Part shown: positions 52,841 through 61,422 of the stretch, piece after piece | Numbering within the stretch: position 1 is the stretch's first letter | Layout of the letters: each line of letters begins with the position of its first letter | Assembly (NCBI RefSeq): GCF_011045115.1 | Contig: NZ_JAAKZG010000012.1 | Location: forward strand, 111,285-175,284 | Reading direction: 5' to 3' | DNA: 64,000 nt | DNA from: Mesorhizobium zhangyense | Lineage (GTDB): Bacteria; Pseudomonadota; Alphaproteobacteria; Rhizobiales; Rhizobiaceae | Translations under genes and position numbers: made by a program | Notes under the pieces: model-generated | Seen by the model: the letters and a program-made list of their open reading frames with translations, nothing else | Told to the model about the DNA's origin: nothing | Databases searched by the model: none

Positions 52841-54826
52841 ATGGTTGCGACGGTTTCCGCCGCCGACATGGTTCTTGATACATTCCCGAAATACCTTCTG
52901 CGCAATGCGGAACGGTTCGGTGCCCGCCCCGCCATGCGCCACAAGGACTACGGCATCTGGCAAAGCTGGAGTTGGGCGGAACAGCTCAGAGAAATCCGCG
53001 CCTTTGCGCTCGGCCTCCAGGCGCTCGGCCTGAAGCATGGAGAACGCATCGCCGTGATCGGCGCCAACCGGCCGCGCCTCTACTGGACATTTGCCGCCGC
53101 GCAATCGCTGGGCGCCGTGCCGGTGCCGGTCTATGCCGACGCCGTGGCCGAAGAGATGGCCTATGTGCTCGACCATGCCGGCGTGCGCTTCGCCGTCGTG
53201 CAGGATCAGGAGCAGGTCGACAAGATCCAGTCCTTCGCAGACAAGATCCCGCAGCTCGCCGAGATCATCTATGACGAGCCGCGCGGCTTGCGCGACTATA
53301 GCCCTGCCGGCCTGCACGCTTTCTCCACCGTTCAGGAGAAGGGCGAGGCGTTGATGAAGGCCGATGCCGGCCTTGCCGGGCGCTGGGAACAAACCATCCG
53401 CTCTGCGAGCGGCGATGACATCTCGATCATGCTCTACACGTCAGGCACGACCGGGCGCTCAAAGGGCGTGATGATCAAGGCGATCAATGCTGTCAACGCC
53501 GCGCGCGACACGGCCGAATTCGACCGGCTTTCGGAGCGGGACAGCGTGCTCGCCTATCTGCCGCTGGCCTGGGTCGGTGACCACTACCTGAACTACGCGC
53601 AGGGCTATACGTCCGGCTTCTGCATGTGCTGCCCGGAAAGTGCGGAGACCGTGGCGCAGGATCTGCGCGAGATCGGGCCGACCTTCTATTTCGCGCCGCC
53701 GCGTATTTTCGAGAGCCTGCTCACCAGCGTGACGATCCGCATGGAGGATGCCGGCTGGCTGAAGCGCAAGCTGTTTTCGCACTATATCGGCGTGGCGAAG
53801 AAATACGGCGAAGCGATCCTGGAAAACCGTCCGGTGCCGCTCTCGGGGCGAGCGTCCTATGCGCTGGGAAAATTCTTCATCTATGGGCCGCTGCGCAATG
53901 TGCTCGGCCTTTCCAACATCCGCGTCGCCTATACGGCGGGCGAGGCGATCGGGCAGGACCTGTTTTCCTTCTTCCGCTCGCTCGGCATCAATCTGAAGCA
54001 GCTCTACGGCCAGACCGAAGCCTTCCTTTATGTCACCGTGCAGAAGGATGGCCAGGTGCGCGCCGATACGGTCGGGCCGGCCGCGCCCAATGTTGATCTC
54101 CGCATCTCGGACGCCGGCGAGGTGCAGTTCCGCTCGCCCGGCATGTTCTCCGGCTATTTCAAGCAGGACGACACGACTGCCGAGACGCTGACCGAGGACG
54201 GTTACGTCAAGACGGGCGATGCCGGCTTCTTTGATATTGACGGCCAGCTCAAGATCATCGACCGCGCCAAGGATGTCGGCAAGCTCACCTCGGGCGCGCT
54301 GTTTGCGCCGAAATACATCGAGAACACGCTGAAATTCTTCCCCAACATCAAGGAGGCGGTGGCCTTCGGACATGGGCAGGATTTCACAGCCGCCTTCCTC
54401 AACATCGACCTTCAGGCCGTCGGCAACTGGGCCGAGCGCAACAATATCGCCTATGCCTCCTATCAGGAGCTGGCCGGCCATCCCCAAGTCTATGAGATAA
54501 TCGCCAAGCACGTCGACGAGACCAATCTGCGGCTTTCGCAAGAGCCGATGATGGCGGGAGCGCAGATCAAGCGGTTTCTCGTGCTGCACAAGGAGCTCGA
54601 TGCCGACGACGGCGAACTGACCCGAACGCTGAAGGTGCGCCGCGCCTTCGTCTCCGAGCGCTACGCGCCGCTGATTGCCGCGCTCTATGACGGTTCGACG
54701 GAGAAATTCATCGAGACGGACATGACCTATGAGGACGGCCGCAAGGGCATCGTGCGCGCCACCGTCCGCATCATGGATGCCAAGGTCTATCCGGCCGTGC
54801 AACCAGTCAGGGAGGCCGCGGAATGA
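52841..54826 (+). CDS. AMP-dependent long-chain acyl-CoA synthetase
   Basis: A 661-aa AMP-binding enzyme that activates a carboxylic acid to its CoA thioester. The phosphate-binding motif IMLYTSGTTGRSKGVM is near residue 196. YGQTEAF near 388 and KTGDAGFFDIDGQLKIIDR near 462 complete the adenylation site. Length and the DYGIWQSWSWAEQLREIRAF start fit the FadD15-like long-chain group. The ATG at 52841 follows GGGAGGAGC. Its stop overlaps the LivG-like ATG by four bases, so it leads a six-gene operon with a branched-chain-type ABC importer, which suggests that the importer takes up the acid that this enzyme activates. Confidence 0.9.
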   Translation: MVATVSAADMVLDTFPKYLLRNAERFGARPAMRHKDYGIWQSWSWAEQLREIRAFALGLQALGLKHGERIAVIGANRPRLYWTFAAAQSLGAVPVPVYADAVAEEMAYVLDHAGVRFAVVQDQEQVDKIQSFADKIPQLAEIIYDEPRGLRDYSPAGLHAFSTVQEKGEALMKADAGLAGRWEQTIRSASGDDISIMLYTSGTTGRSKGVMIKAINAVNAARDTAEFDRLSERDSVLAYLPLAWVGDHYLNYAQGYTSGFCMCCPESAETVAQDLREIGPTFYFAPPRIFESLLTSVTIRMEDAGWLKRKLFSHYIGVAKKYGEAILENRPVPLSGRASYALGKFFIYGPLRNVLGLSNIRVAYTAGEAIGQDLFSFFRSLGINLKQLYGQTEAFLYVTVQKDGQVRADTVGPAAPNVDLRISDAGEVQFRSPGMFSGYFKQDDTTAETLTEDGYVKTGDAGFFDIDGQLKIIDRAKDVGKLTSGALFAPKYIENTLKFFPNIKEAVAFGHGQDFTAAFLNIDLQAVGNWAERNNIAYASYQELAGHPQVYEIIAKHVDETNLRLSQEPMMAGAQIKRFLVLHKELDADDGELTRTLKVRRAFVSERYAPLIAALYDGSTEKFIETDMTYEDGRKGIVRATVRIMDAKVYPAVQPVREAAE

Positions 54827-55647
54827 ACTCACGCGCCGAACCGCTGATCATTGTCGCCCCGGACGACGGCATTCCCGCCGGCGACCTTCTGATGGACGTG
54901 AAGAACGTCTCGCTGTCCTTCGGCGGCGTGAAGGCGATCACCGATATTTCCTTCAATGTCCGCAAGGGCGAAATCCGCGCCATCATCGGCCCCAACGGTG
55001 CCGGCAAGACCTCGATGCTCAATGTCATCAACGGCTTCTACACGCCGCAGAAGGGCACCATCGTCTTTCGCGGCGAGGAGCGGCGGGCGATGAAGCCGCA
55101 TCACGCGGTGCGGCAAGGCATCGCCCGCACCTTCCAGAATGTGGCGCTGTTCAAGGGTATGTCGACGCTCGACAACATCATGGCCGGCCGCTCGGTGATG
55201 ATGAAGCGCAACCTGTTCTGGCAGATGTTCTGGCATGGCCCGGCGCTGCGCGAGGAAATCGAGCATCGCGAAAAGGTCGAGGAGATCATCGACTTCCTCG
55301 AAATCCAGCACATCCGCCGCACGCCGGTCGGCAAGCTGCCCTACGGCCTGCAGAAGCGCGTCGAGCTTGGCCGGGCGCTTGCCATGGAGCCGTCGCTGCT
55401 GCTGCTCGACGAGCCGATGGCCGGCATGAACCTTGAAGAGAAGGAGGACATGAGCCGCTTCATCATCGATGTGAACCGGCAGCGCGGCACCACGATTGCG
55501 CTGATCGAGCACGATATGGGCGTCGTCATGGACCTTTCTGACCGCGTCGTCGTTCTGGATTACGGCAAGAAGATTGCCGACGGCACACCCGATGCCGTGA
55601 AGTCCAACCAGAACGTTATCGACGCCTATCTCGGTGTCGCGCATTGA
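54823..55647 (+). CDS. Branched-chain-type ABC transporter ATP-binding protein (LivG-like)
   Basis: A 274-aa ATPase with Walker A GPNGAGKTS near residue 56-64, the LivG-family RTFQNVALFKGMSTLDNIMAG segment near 103, and signature and Walker B as LPYGLQKRVELGRALAMEPS and LLLLDEPMAG. The N-terminal 15 residues (SRAEPLIIVAPDDG) are extra to the usual family start. It overlaps the ligase stop by four bases and works with the LivF-like protein at 59562. Confidence 0.93.
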   Translation: MNSRAEPLIIVAPDDGIPAGDLLMDVKNVSLSFGGVKAITDISFNVRKGEIRAIIGPNGAGKTSMLNVINGFYTPQKGTIVFRGEERRAMKPHHAVRQGIARTFQNVALFKGMSTLDNIMAGRSVMMKRNLFWQMFWHGPALREEIEHREKVEEIIDFLEIQHIRRTPVGKLPYGLQKRVELGRALAMEPSLLLLDEPMAGMNLEEKEDMSRFIIDVNRQRGTTIALIEHDMGVVMDLSDRVVVLDYGKKIADGTPDAVKSNQNVIDAYLGVAH

Positions 55648-55659
55648 AAGGAAATCGAA

Positions 55660-55809
55660 ATGACCATCTCGACGCTTGCCATCACCCCACTGGTTTCGCT
55701 GATCGCCGGCGTGCTCATCCTCGTGATGCCGCGCCTGCTCAACTACATCGTCGCGTTCTACCTCATCGTCATCGGCCTTCTCGGCCTGTTCCCGCATCTG
55801 GCGGGGTAA
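55660..55809 (+). CDS. DUF3096 small membrane protein
   Basis: A 49-aa protein, MTISTLAITPLVSLIAGVLI then LVMPRLLNYIVAFYLIVIGL then LGLFPHLAG, made of two hydrophobic helices around PRLLN. This pattern matches the DUF3096 family (small integral membrane proteins of unknown function). The ATG at 55660 follows AAAGGAA with 7 bases between. It sits in the gap between the LivG-like and LivH-like genes of the importer operon and keeps the same frame and codon use as its neighbours, so it is a real gene. Its position suggests a minor subunit or modulator of the transporter. Confidence 0.82.
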   Translation: MTISTLAITPLVSLIAGVLILVMPRLLNYIVAFYLIVIGLLGLFPHLAG

Positions 55810-55857
55810 TTTGCATCAACGGCGCGCCGGCTACCGGGCAAAGGAAAAACTGACACC

Positions 55858-56817
55858 ATGGATTTCCTGAATTCCATTCTCGTCAAACCATTTGCCGACA
55901 TGGCCGGCGCGCCGGATTTTCTGCTGCAGGTGCTTTGGGAGGGCCTCGTCGCCGGCGTGCTCTATGCGCTGATCGCGCTCGGCTTCGTGCTGATCTACAA
56001 ATCGTCGCGCATCTTCAATTTCGCGCAGGGCATCATGGTGGTGTTCGCCGCACTCACGCTGGTCGGCCTGCATGAAAAAGGCGTACCGGCGCTGCTTGCC
56101 GTGCCGCTGACGCTGCTCGTCATGTTCATACTGGCAGTGGTCATCGAGCGGGTGGTGCTGCGCCCGCTGGTCAACCAGCCCGACATGATCCTGTTTATGG
56201 CCACCATCGGCATCACGCTGTTCCTCGTCGGTTTCGGCGAGATCATCTTCGGCGGCGAAAACAAGGTGATGATCACCGAGCAGCTTTACATCCCGACCGG
56301 CAGCATCGAGTTCGAGCCCTTCGGCGGCTTCGTTTCGATAGAGCAGAAGGACGTGACGGCGGTGGTCGGCGCGATCCTGCTGGTGGCGGGCCTGATCCTG
56401 TTCCTCAACCGCTCCAAGATGGGCCGCGCCATCCGCGCGCTCGGCGACGACCATCAGGCAGCCCTTTCGGTCGGCATCTCGCTGTCGACGATCTGGGTGC
56501 TGGTGTGGTTCATCGCCGGCGTGATTGCGCTGGTCACCGGCATCGTCTGGGGCGCGCGTGCCGGCGTTTCCTTCGCGCTGGAAGTCATCGCCTTCAAGGC
56601 GCTGCCGGTGCTGATGCTGGGCGGGCTGGAATCGGTGCTCGGCGCCATCGTCGGCGGACTGGCCATCGGCATTCTGGAAAAGCTTTTCGAGATCTACTGG
56701 GGCCAGCCGCTGCTCGGCGGCAACACCGAAACCTGGTTCGCCTTCGTCTTCGCACTCATCGTATTGCTGTTCCGGCCGCAAGGCCTGTTCGGCGAACGTA
56801 TTATCGAGCGGGTGTAA
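55858..56817 (+). CDS. Branched-chain-type ABC transporter permease (LivH-like)
   Basis: A 319-aa inner-membrane permease with about eight helices. It starts with MDFLNSILVKPFADMAGAPD and continues to EGLVAGVLYALIALGFVLIY, the LivH motif. The loop SKMGRAIRALGDDHQAALSV near residue 190 is the ATPase-contacting segment. Internal VLMLGGLESVLGAIVGGLAI is family-typical. Its ATG is 49 bases after the DUF3096 gene, and its stop lies 3 bases before the LivM-like ATG. Confidence 0.93.
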   Translation: MDFLNSILVKPFADMAGAPDFLLQVLWEGLVAGVLYALIALGFVLIYKSSRIFNFAQGIMVVFAALTLVGLHEKGVPALLAVPLTLLVMFILAVVIERVVLRPLVNQPDMILFMATIGITLFLVGFGEIIFGGENKVMITEQLYIPTGSIEFEPFGGFVSIEQKDVTAVVGAILLVAGLILFLNRSKMGRAIRALGDDHQAALSVGISLSTIWVLVWFIAGVIALVTGIVWGARAGVSFALEVIAFKALPVLMLGGLESVLGAIVGGLAIGILEKLFEIYWGQPLLGGNTETWFAFVFALIVLLFRPQGLFGERIIERV

Positions 56818-56820
56818 TCC

Positions 56821-57897
56821 ATGCTCTACCGCACCGTCGGCCAGTTCAAAACCTCCTATCATGCAGACCACGCTCTGTTCCCGGTGAAGCAGGATGCCTG
56901 GCTGCTGGGTTTCATCCTGCTCATCGCCTTCGTCGTCTTGCCGGCAACCGCCAATGAATTCGTCTTCAACGCGCTGCTGATCCCGGTGCTGGTCTATGCA
57001 CTGGCGGCGCTTGGGCTGAACATCCTCACCGGCTATGCAGGCCAGTTGTCGCTCGGCACTGGCGCCTTCATGGGCGTGGGGGCGTATGCCTGCTACAAGC
57101 TGGTCACGATTTTCCCGGAACTGAACATCGTCGTGGCGATCGCGCTGTCGGGCTTCTTCTCGGCAGCGGTTGGCGTTGCCTTCGGCCTGCCATCCCTGCG
57201 CATCAAGGGCTTTTATCTGGCTATCGCGACGCTCGCAGCCCAGTTCTTCCTCGTCTGGTTGTTTGAGAAATGGGCCTGGCTCTACAACTACAATTCCTCG
57301 GGCGCGATCCAGGTACCGAACATCGACATGTTCGGGCTGACGGTGGCCGGGCCAAACGCCAAGGCCGTCGTGCAGTATTACTTCGTGCTGTGCGTCGTCT
57401 GCCTGATCACCTGGTTTGCCATCAACATCACACGCGGGCGCATCGGCCGCATCTGGAAATCGGTGCGCGACATGGATATCGCCGCCGAACTCGTCGGCAT
57501 CAATCTAATGAAGGCGAAGCTCTCGGCCTTCGCCGTTTCATCCTACATCGTCGGTGTCGCGGGTGCGCTGTTCGTATTCCTGTGGCGGGGTGCTGCCGAG
57601 CCGGTGCTGTTCGACATTCCACTGTCGTTCCGCGTGTTGTTCATCGTCATCATCGGCGGCATGGGCTCGATCCTCGGCAATTATCTCGGCGCGGTGCTGA
57701 TCGTGGCGCTGCCGGTGCTGATCTCGTTCGTGCCGGGCGCGCTTGGCCTACCGGTCAGTTCGGCGATGGTCGAGCATCTCAATACAATGATCGTGGGGGC
57801 GACCATCATCGGCTTTCTGATCCTCGAGCCGCATGGCCTGGCAAGGCTGTGGGCGATCATCCGGGAGAAGCTGGTCATCTGGCCGTTCCCGCATTGA
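56821..57897 (+). CDS. Branched-chain-type ABC transporter permease (LivM-like)
   Basis: A 358-aa inner-membrane permease with about nine to ten helices. LNILTGYAGQLSLGTGAFMG near residue 75 and the FGLPSLRIKGFYLAIATLAA segment near 120 are LivM signatures. The cytoplasmic loop DMDIAAELVGINLMKAKLSA near 220 contacts the ATPase. It starts 3 bases after the LivH-like stop. The adjacent binding-protein gene follows after a 144-bp gap holding a repeat. Confidence 0.93.
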   Translation: MLYRTVGQFKTSYHADHALFPVKQDAWLLGFILLIAFVVLPATANEFVFNALLIPVLVYALAALGLNILTGYAGQLSLGTGAFMGVGAYACYKLVTIFPELNIVVAIALSGFFSAAVGVAFGLPSLRIKGFYLAIATLAAQFFLVWLFEKWAWLYNYNSSGAIQVPNIDMFGLTVAGPNAKAVVQYYFVLCVVCLITWFAINITRGRIGRIWKSVRDMDIAAELVGINLMKAKLSAFAVSSYIVGVAGALFVFLWRGAAEPVLFDIPLSFRVLFIVIIGGMGSILGNYLGAVLIVALPVLISFVPGALGLPVSSAMVEHLNTMIVGATIIGFLILEPHGLARLWAIIREKLVIWPFPH

Positions 57898-57900
57898 GGC

Positions 57901-57956
57901 AGAGCATGATCCCAAAAAGTGGCAGCCGGTTTTTGGATAAGATCATGGTCAAAAAG
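57901..57956. repeat. Short palindromic intergenic repeat (GCATGATC...GATCATG type)
   Basis: AGAGCATGATCCCAAAAAGT followed by GGCAGCCGGTTTTTGGATAA and GATCATGGTC forms a dyad in which GCATGATCC-AAAAA pairs with TTTTTGG-ATAAGATCATG. I know very similar sequences as dispersed elements in rhizobial intergenic regions, a type distinct from the CTCCCCG repeats in this window. It lies inside the importer operon just after the LivM-like gene. Confidence 0.7.
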
Positions 57957-58041
57957 ATAGCGGCCGCGGGGGCGGTCGTTGAAAACGGGGGGTGGTTTCC
58001 CCGGTCCGTCATGGAAAAACGACCACGTGGAGGAAATGGCA

Positions 58042-59358
58042 ATGAAGACACTTATGAGGAAATCCGCCTTGCTTCCGGCGGTCTTCGCTCTTGCGGCGGC
58101 GCTTGGCGCGTCCCCCGCTTTGGCCGAGGACGCTGTAAATGTCACCAACCTGTCCTATCGCACCGGGCCGTTCGCGGCCACCGGCACGCCGCTGATGAAC
58201 GGCCAGCGCGATTACATGCTGATGCTCAACGAGCGCGATGGCGGCGTCAACGGCGTCAAGCTGGTCTATGACGAATGCGAGACCGGCTACAACACCGAGA
58301 AGGGTGCCGAGTGCTACGAAAAGACCAAGGGGTCAAGCATCGTCACGCAGCCCTGGTCCACCGGCATCACCCTGCAGGTCCTGCCGAAGTCGAATGTCGA
58401 CAAGATCCCGATCCTGGCGCCGGGCTACGGCTTCTCGCCAATGTCCGACGGCAAGGTGTTCCAGTGGGCCTTCAACCCGCCGGCCTCCTATTGGGACGGC
58501 GCCTCGATGATCCTGAAGAACATTTCGGAGGGCAATCTCGACAGTCTCAAGGGCAAGAAGATCGTGCTGCTGCACCTCGACGCGCCTTATGGCAAGGAGC
58601 CTATCCCACTGCTTCAGGCCTATGCCGAGAAATACGGCTTCACCCTGCTGCCGATTCCGGTTGGCGTGAAGGAAATGCAGAACCAGTCGGCGCAGTGGCT
58701 GCAGATCCGCCGCGAGCGTCCTGATTTCGTGCTGATGTGGGGCTGGGGCGCGATGAATGTCGGCGCCGTCACCGAAGCTGCCAAGACCAAGTTCCCGATG
58801 GACAAGTTCGTCGGCATCTGGTGGTCGGGTCATGACGGCGACATGAAGTCGGTTGGTGAGGCCGGCAAGGGCTATCGCTCGATCTCGTGGAGCCTGCCGC
58901 ATTCCGAGTCCTCGGTCATGCAGGACATCAAGAAATACGTCCTCGACGCCAAGAAGGCCGAAATCGGCGAAGGCGAGTTCGACTGGGTGTTCTACCAGCG
59001 CGGCGTGCTGATCTCGATGTTCACCGTCGAAGGCATCAAGGCCGCGCAGGCGCATTTCAACACGAAGGTGGTCAGCGCCGAGCAGCTTCGCTGGGGTCTC
59101 GAGAACCTCAAGCTCGACGAGGCGGCGCTGAAGGCAATCGGCATGGACGGCATGATCGCGCCGTTCTCCACCGCCTGCAACAACCATGCCGGCCATGCCG
59201 GCGGCTGGATGCTGCAATGGGACGGCGCGAAATTCGTCAAGGTTTCCGACCATATCACTGCGGATGCTGAGATGATCGACCCGCTGGTTCAGACCGAGGC
59301 GAAGAAATACGCCGAGGCCAACGCGCCCTGGCCGATCAACGAAGAGTGCAAGATGTAA
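58042..59358 (+). CDS. Branched-chain-type ABC transporter substrate-binding protein
   Basis: A 438-aa periplasmic protein of the LivK type (family 4). A Sec signal (KSALLPAVFALAAALGASPALAED, cleavage at ALA-ED) occupies the first 28 residues. The bilobed core includes LSYRTGPFAATGTPLMNGQR, CYEKTKGSSIVTQPWSTG and GKEPIPLLQAYAEKYGFTLL. The ATG at 58042 follows GGAGGAAA. The length of about 440 aa and the long EAAKTKFPMDKFVGIWWSGH part are like amide or urea-like and aromatic-acid binding proteins. The ligand is unknown, but the acyl-CoA ligase in the operon suggests an organic acid. Confidence 0.88.
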   Translation: MKTLMRKSALLPAVFALAAALGASPALAEDAVNVTNLSYRTGPFAATGTPLMNGQRDYMLMLNERDGGVNGVKLVYDECETGYNTEKGAECYEKTKGSSIVTQPWSTGITLQVLPKSNVDKIPILAPGYGFSPMSDGKVFQWAFNPPASYWDGASMILKNISEGNLDSLKGKKIVLLHLDAPYGKEPIPLLQAYAEKYGFTLLPIPVGVKEMQNQSAQWLQIRRERPDFVLMWGWGAMNVGAVTEAAKTKFPMDKFVGIWWSGHDGDMKSVGEAGKGYRSISWSLPHSESSVMQDIKKYVLDAKKAEIGEGEFDWVFYQRGVLISMFTVEGIKAAQAHFNTKVVSAEQLRWGLENLKLDEAALKAIGMDGMIAPFSTACNNHAGHAGGWMLQWDGAKFVKVSDHITADAEMIDPLVQTEAKKYAEANAPWPINEECKM

Positions 59359-59365
59359 TGACAGC

Positions 59366-59542
59366 TTTCCTCTCCCCGTTTTTACGGGGAGAGGATGCCG
59401 GCAGACAGGTGAGGGGCTGTGCCGACGTTGACCATCTTCATCGAAGGAAGCGCCGCCCCTTATCCGGCCTTTCGGGTTACCTTCTCCGGGTCGAGCCAAA
59501 GGTCTCGGCCCGTCCTTCGGAGCCCGAAAGGGGAGAAGGAAG
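59366..59542. repeat. Degenerate palindromic repeat ahead of the LivF-like gene
   Basis: A first hairpin, CTCCCCGTTTTTACGGGGAG, is followed by ATGCCGGCAGACAGGTGAGGGGC. A second half, GCCGCCCCTTATCCGGCCTT...AAAGGGGAGAAGG, is a degenerate variant of the usual unit. It sits in the 203-bp gap between the binding protein and ATPase genes of one operon. Confidence 0.75.
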
Positions 59543-59561
59543 TCTCACCACCGGAGCCAGC

Positions 59562-60395
59562 ATGACCAACGCCGCACCGCAGTCCGAACCCGCCACCCCG
59601 ATCCTCTCGGTCAACAACATCGAGGTGATCTACGATCACGTCATCCTCGTGCTGAAGGGCGTTTCGCTGACAGTGCCGAAGGGCGGCATCACCGCACTTC
59701 TCGGTGCCAACGGGGCCGGCAAGACGACGACGCTGAAGGCGATTTCCAACCTGCTCCACGCCGAGCGCGGCGAGGTGACCAAGGGCACCATCGTCTTCGA
59801 AGGCGACGAGATTCAGTCACTTTCACCCAACCAGCTTGTGCGGCGCGGCTGTATCCAGGTCATGGAGGGGCGGCATTGTTTCGGCCATCTGTCGGTCGAG
59901 GACAATCTGATGACGGGCGCCTTCACCCGGCGCGATGGGGCCGCCGCCATCCGCGCCGATCTCGATCTCGTCTACGAATATTTCCCGCGCCTCAAAGTGC
60001 GGCGCACCAGCCAGGCCGGTTACACCTCAGGCGGCGAGCAGCAGATAACGGCGATCGGCCGCGCGCTGATGTCGAAGCCGAAGATGATCCTGCTCGATGA
60101 GCCGTCGATGGGCCTCGCGCCGCAGCTGGTCGAGGAAATCTTCGAGATCGTGAAGAAGCTCAACGAGGAGCAGGGCGTCTCCTTTCTCCTTGCCGAGCAG
60201 AACACCAACATCGCGCTGCGCTATGCCAAATACGGCTACATCCTCGAATCCGGCCGCATCGTGCTCGACGGCGAGGCCCAGGCGCTGCGCGAAAACGAGG
60301 ACGTCAAGGAGTTCTATCTCGGCGTCGCCGGCGAAGGGCGCAAGTCGTTCAAGGACGTGAAGCATTACAAGCGCCGCAAGCGCTGGCTGGCATAA
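59562..60395 (+). CDS. Branched-chain-type ABC transporter ATP-binding protein (LivF-like)
   Basis: A 277-aa ATPase with Walker A LLGANGAGKTTTL near residue 46-58, the signature region YTSGGEQQITAIGRALMSKP near 158, and Walker B MILLDEPSMGLAP. The CIQVMEGRHCFGHLSVEDNL segment near residue 96 is typical of LivF. The C-terminal 25 residues (GRKSFKDVKHYKRRKRWLA) form a basic tail not found in the average LivF. The ATG at 59562 is chosen because the longer frame runs through the repeat. It is the last gene of the importer operon. Confidence 0.92.
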   Translation: MTNAAPQSEPATPILSVNNIEVIYDHVILVLKGVSLTVPKGGITALLGANGAGKTTTLKAISNLLHAERGEVTKGTIVFEGDEIQSLSPNQLVRRGCIQVMEGRHCFGHLSVEDNLMTGAFTRRDGAAAIRADLDLVYEYFPRLKVRRTSQAGYTSGGEQQITAIGRALMSKPKMILLDEPSMGLAPQLVEEIFEIVKKLNEEQGVSFLLAEQNTNIALRYAKYGYILESGRIVLDGEAQALRENEDVKEFYLGVAGEGRKSFKDVKHYKRRKRWLA

Positions 60396-60434
60396 GAGCG
60401 CAGACGTCAACAATTGATGCTGTTGTCGAAGCTG

Positions 60435-60560
60435 CTGCCCCTCACCCCTCCCTCTCCCCGTGAAGAACGGGGAGAGGGAGGGGTCGGCGTTGGAGCTTCC
60501 TCCTTCTCCCCGTCACTATACGGGGAGAAGGTGCCGGGCAGGCGGATGAGGGGCGGCGCA
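60435..60560. repeat. Palindromic intergenic repeat
   Basis: Composite unit with hairpins CTCCCCGTGAAGAACGGGGAG and CTCCCCGTCACTATACGGGGAG and ends CTGCCCCTCACCC and GGCGGATGAGGGGCGGCGC. It lies between the convergent LivF-like gene and the secreted hypothetical gene and could end both transcripts. Confidence 0.85.
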
Positions 60561-60601
60561 AACTTAAAAAGGGATGCCTGAGGCCATATCGCCTCTTCAA
60601 C

Positions 60602-61255
60602 CTACCATTTATGCGCATAACTGGCGCCGAAGCTGCCGGTCTTGTGCCGCCGTGCCAGATTATCGATGTTGGCGCGAAGGTTAATGCCCGTCAGCACCTT
60701 CTGCTCCACGCCGACGCTTGCCTGCCATTCCTGATCGCGGGTCGAGCGTGAGCCACGCGCGAAGAAAGATGTGCCTGTTGAAGATGAGAGGATGCGGACG
60801 GAACTGGTGGTTCGCATGTCGATGCGGCGATCGCCGCCATGGTCGTAGTTCAACGTGTAGAAATCGTCGAGCTGCGCGGCGAATTCCGGCGTCAATGTCA
60901 GCGAGCGCGACCGGCTCACGGAAACCGAGCGGCTGCCGGTCAGGCCGTTCAGCCTGACGCTGACGTCGGCGGTGTTCGTCGCAGCCTTGCCGCCCGGGGA
61001 GGGCAGTTTCAACGAGCCCCAGAAATTCACCGGTCTGTTGGGCCGCGTTAACTTTTCAAGATTGGAACCGGCGAAGCTGACCTCGGTGCCGGCGCTGGCT
61101 TCCCAGTCGGTCGGTAGGCGGCTGCCCATGCGCATGGCATAGGAATCGCTGGAATTCTTCACCGGCGTCCAGATCAGCGGCTTGTCGTTAGCGTTCGCCG
61201 TGGTCGCAGACAGGATGACGGCGAGGAAAAGGGTCAGGGGTCGTAGAGAAGTCAT
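60602..61255 (-). CDS. Secreted protein of unknown function, strand-rich (possible beta-barrel)
   Basis: A 217-aa protein with a Sec signal (LRPLTLFLAVILSATTANAND). The mature part is rich in Ser, Thr, Arg and alternating hydrophobic residues (VSVRLNGLTGSRSVSVSRSR, then SLTLTPEFAAQLDDFY). It ends in SFGASYAHKW, where a terminal Trp or aromatic is common in outer-membrane strands. It could be a small outer-membrane or periplasmic beta protein, but no family is recognised. The ATG at 61255 has GGAA upstream. An open start at 61267 adds four residues. Confidence 0.6.
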   Translation of the reverse strand: MTSLRPLTLFLAVILSATTANANDKPLIWTPVKNSSDSYAMRMGSRLPTDWEASAGTEVSFAGSNLEKLTRPNRPVNFWGSLKLPSPGGKAATNTADVSVRLNGLTGSRSVSVSRSRSLTLTPEFAAQLDDFYTLNYDHGGDRRIDMRTTSSVRILSSSTGTSFFARGSRSTRDQEWQASVGVEQKVLTGINLRANIDNLARRHKTGSFGASYAHKW

Positions 61256-61422
61256 ATTCCATTCCAAATGGCGTGCGCGCCCGCAACGGAAATCTCATGC
61301 GCAAGTTTTTCGGGAATGGCGGTTCCTAACAGTGTGGCTTGGCCAGCCAAAGGTACAAATGCACGCCCTGCCGATTTCCTTTTCGGCTGTTGCAGGATGC
61401 GCACGGTTTATTTCAAATCATG

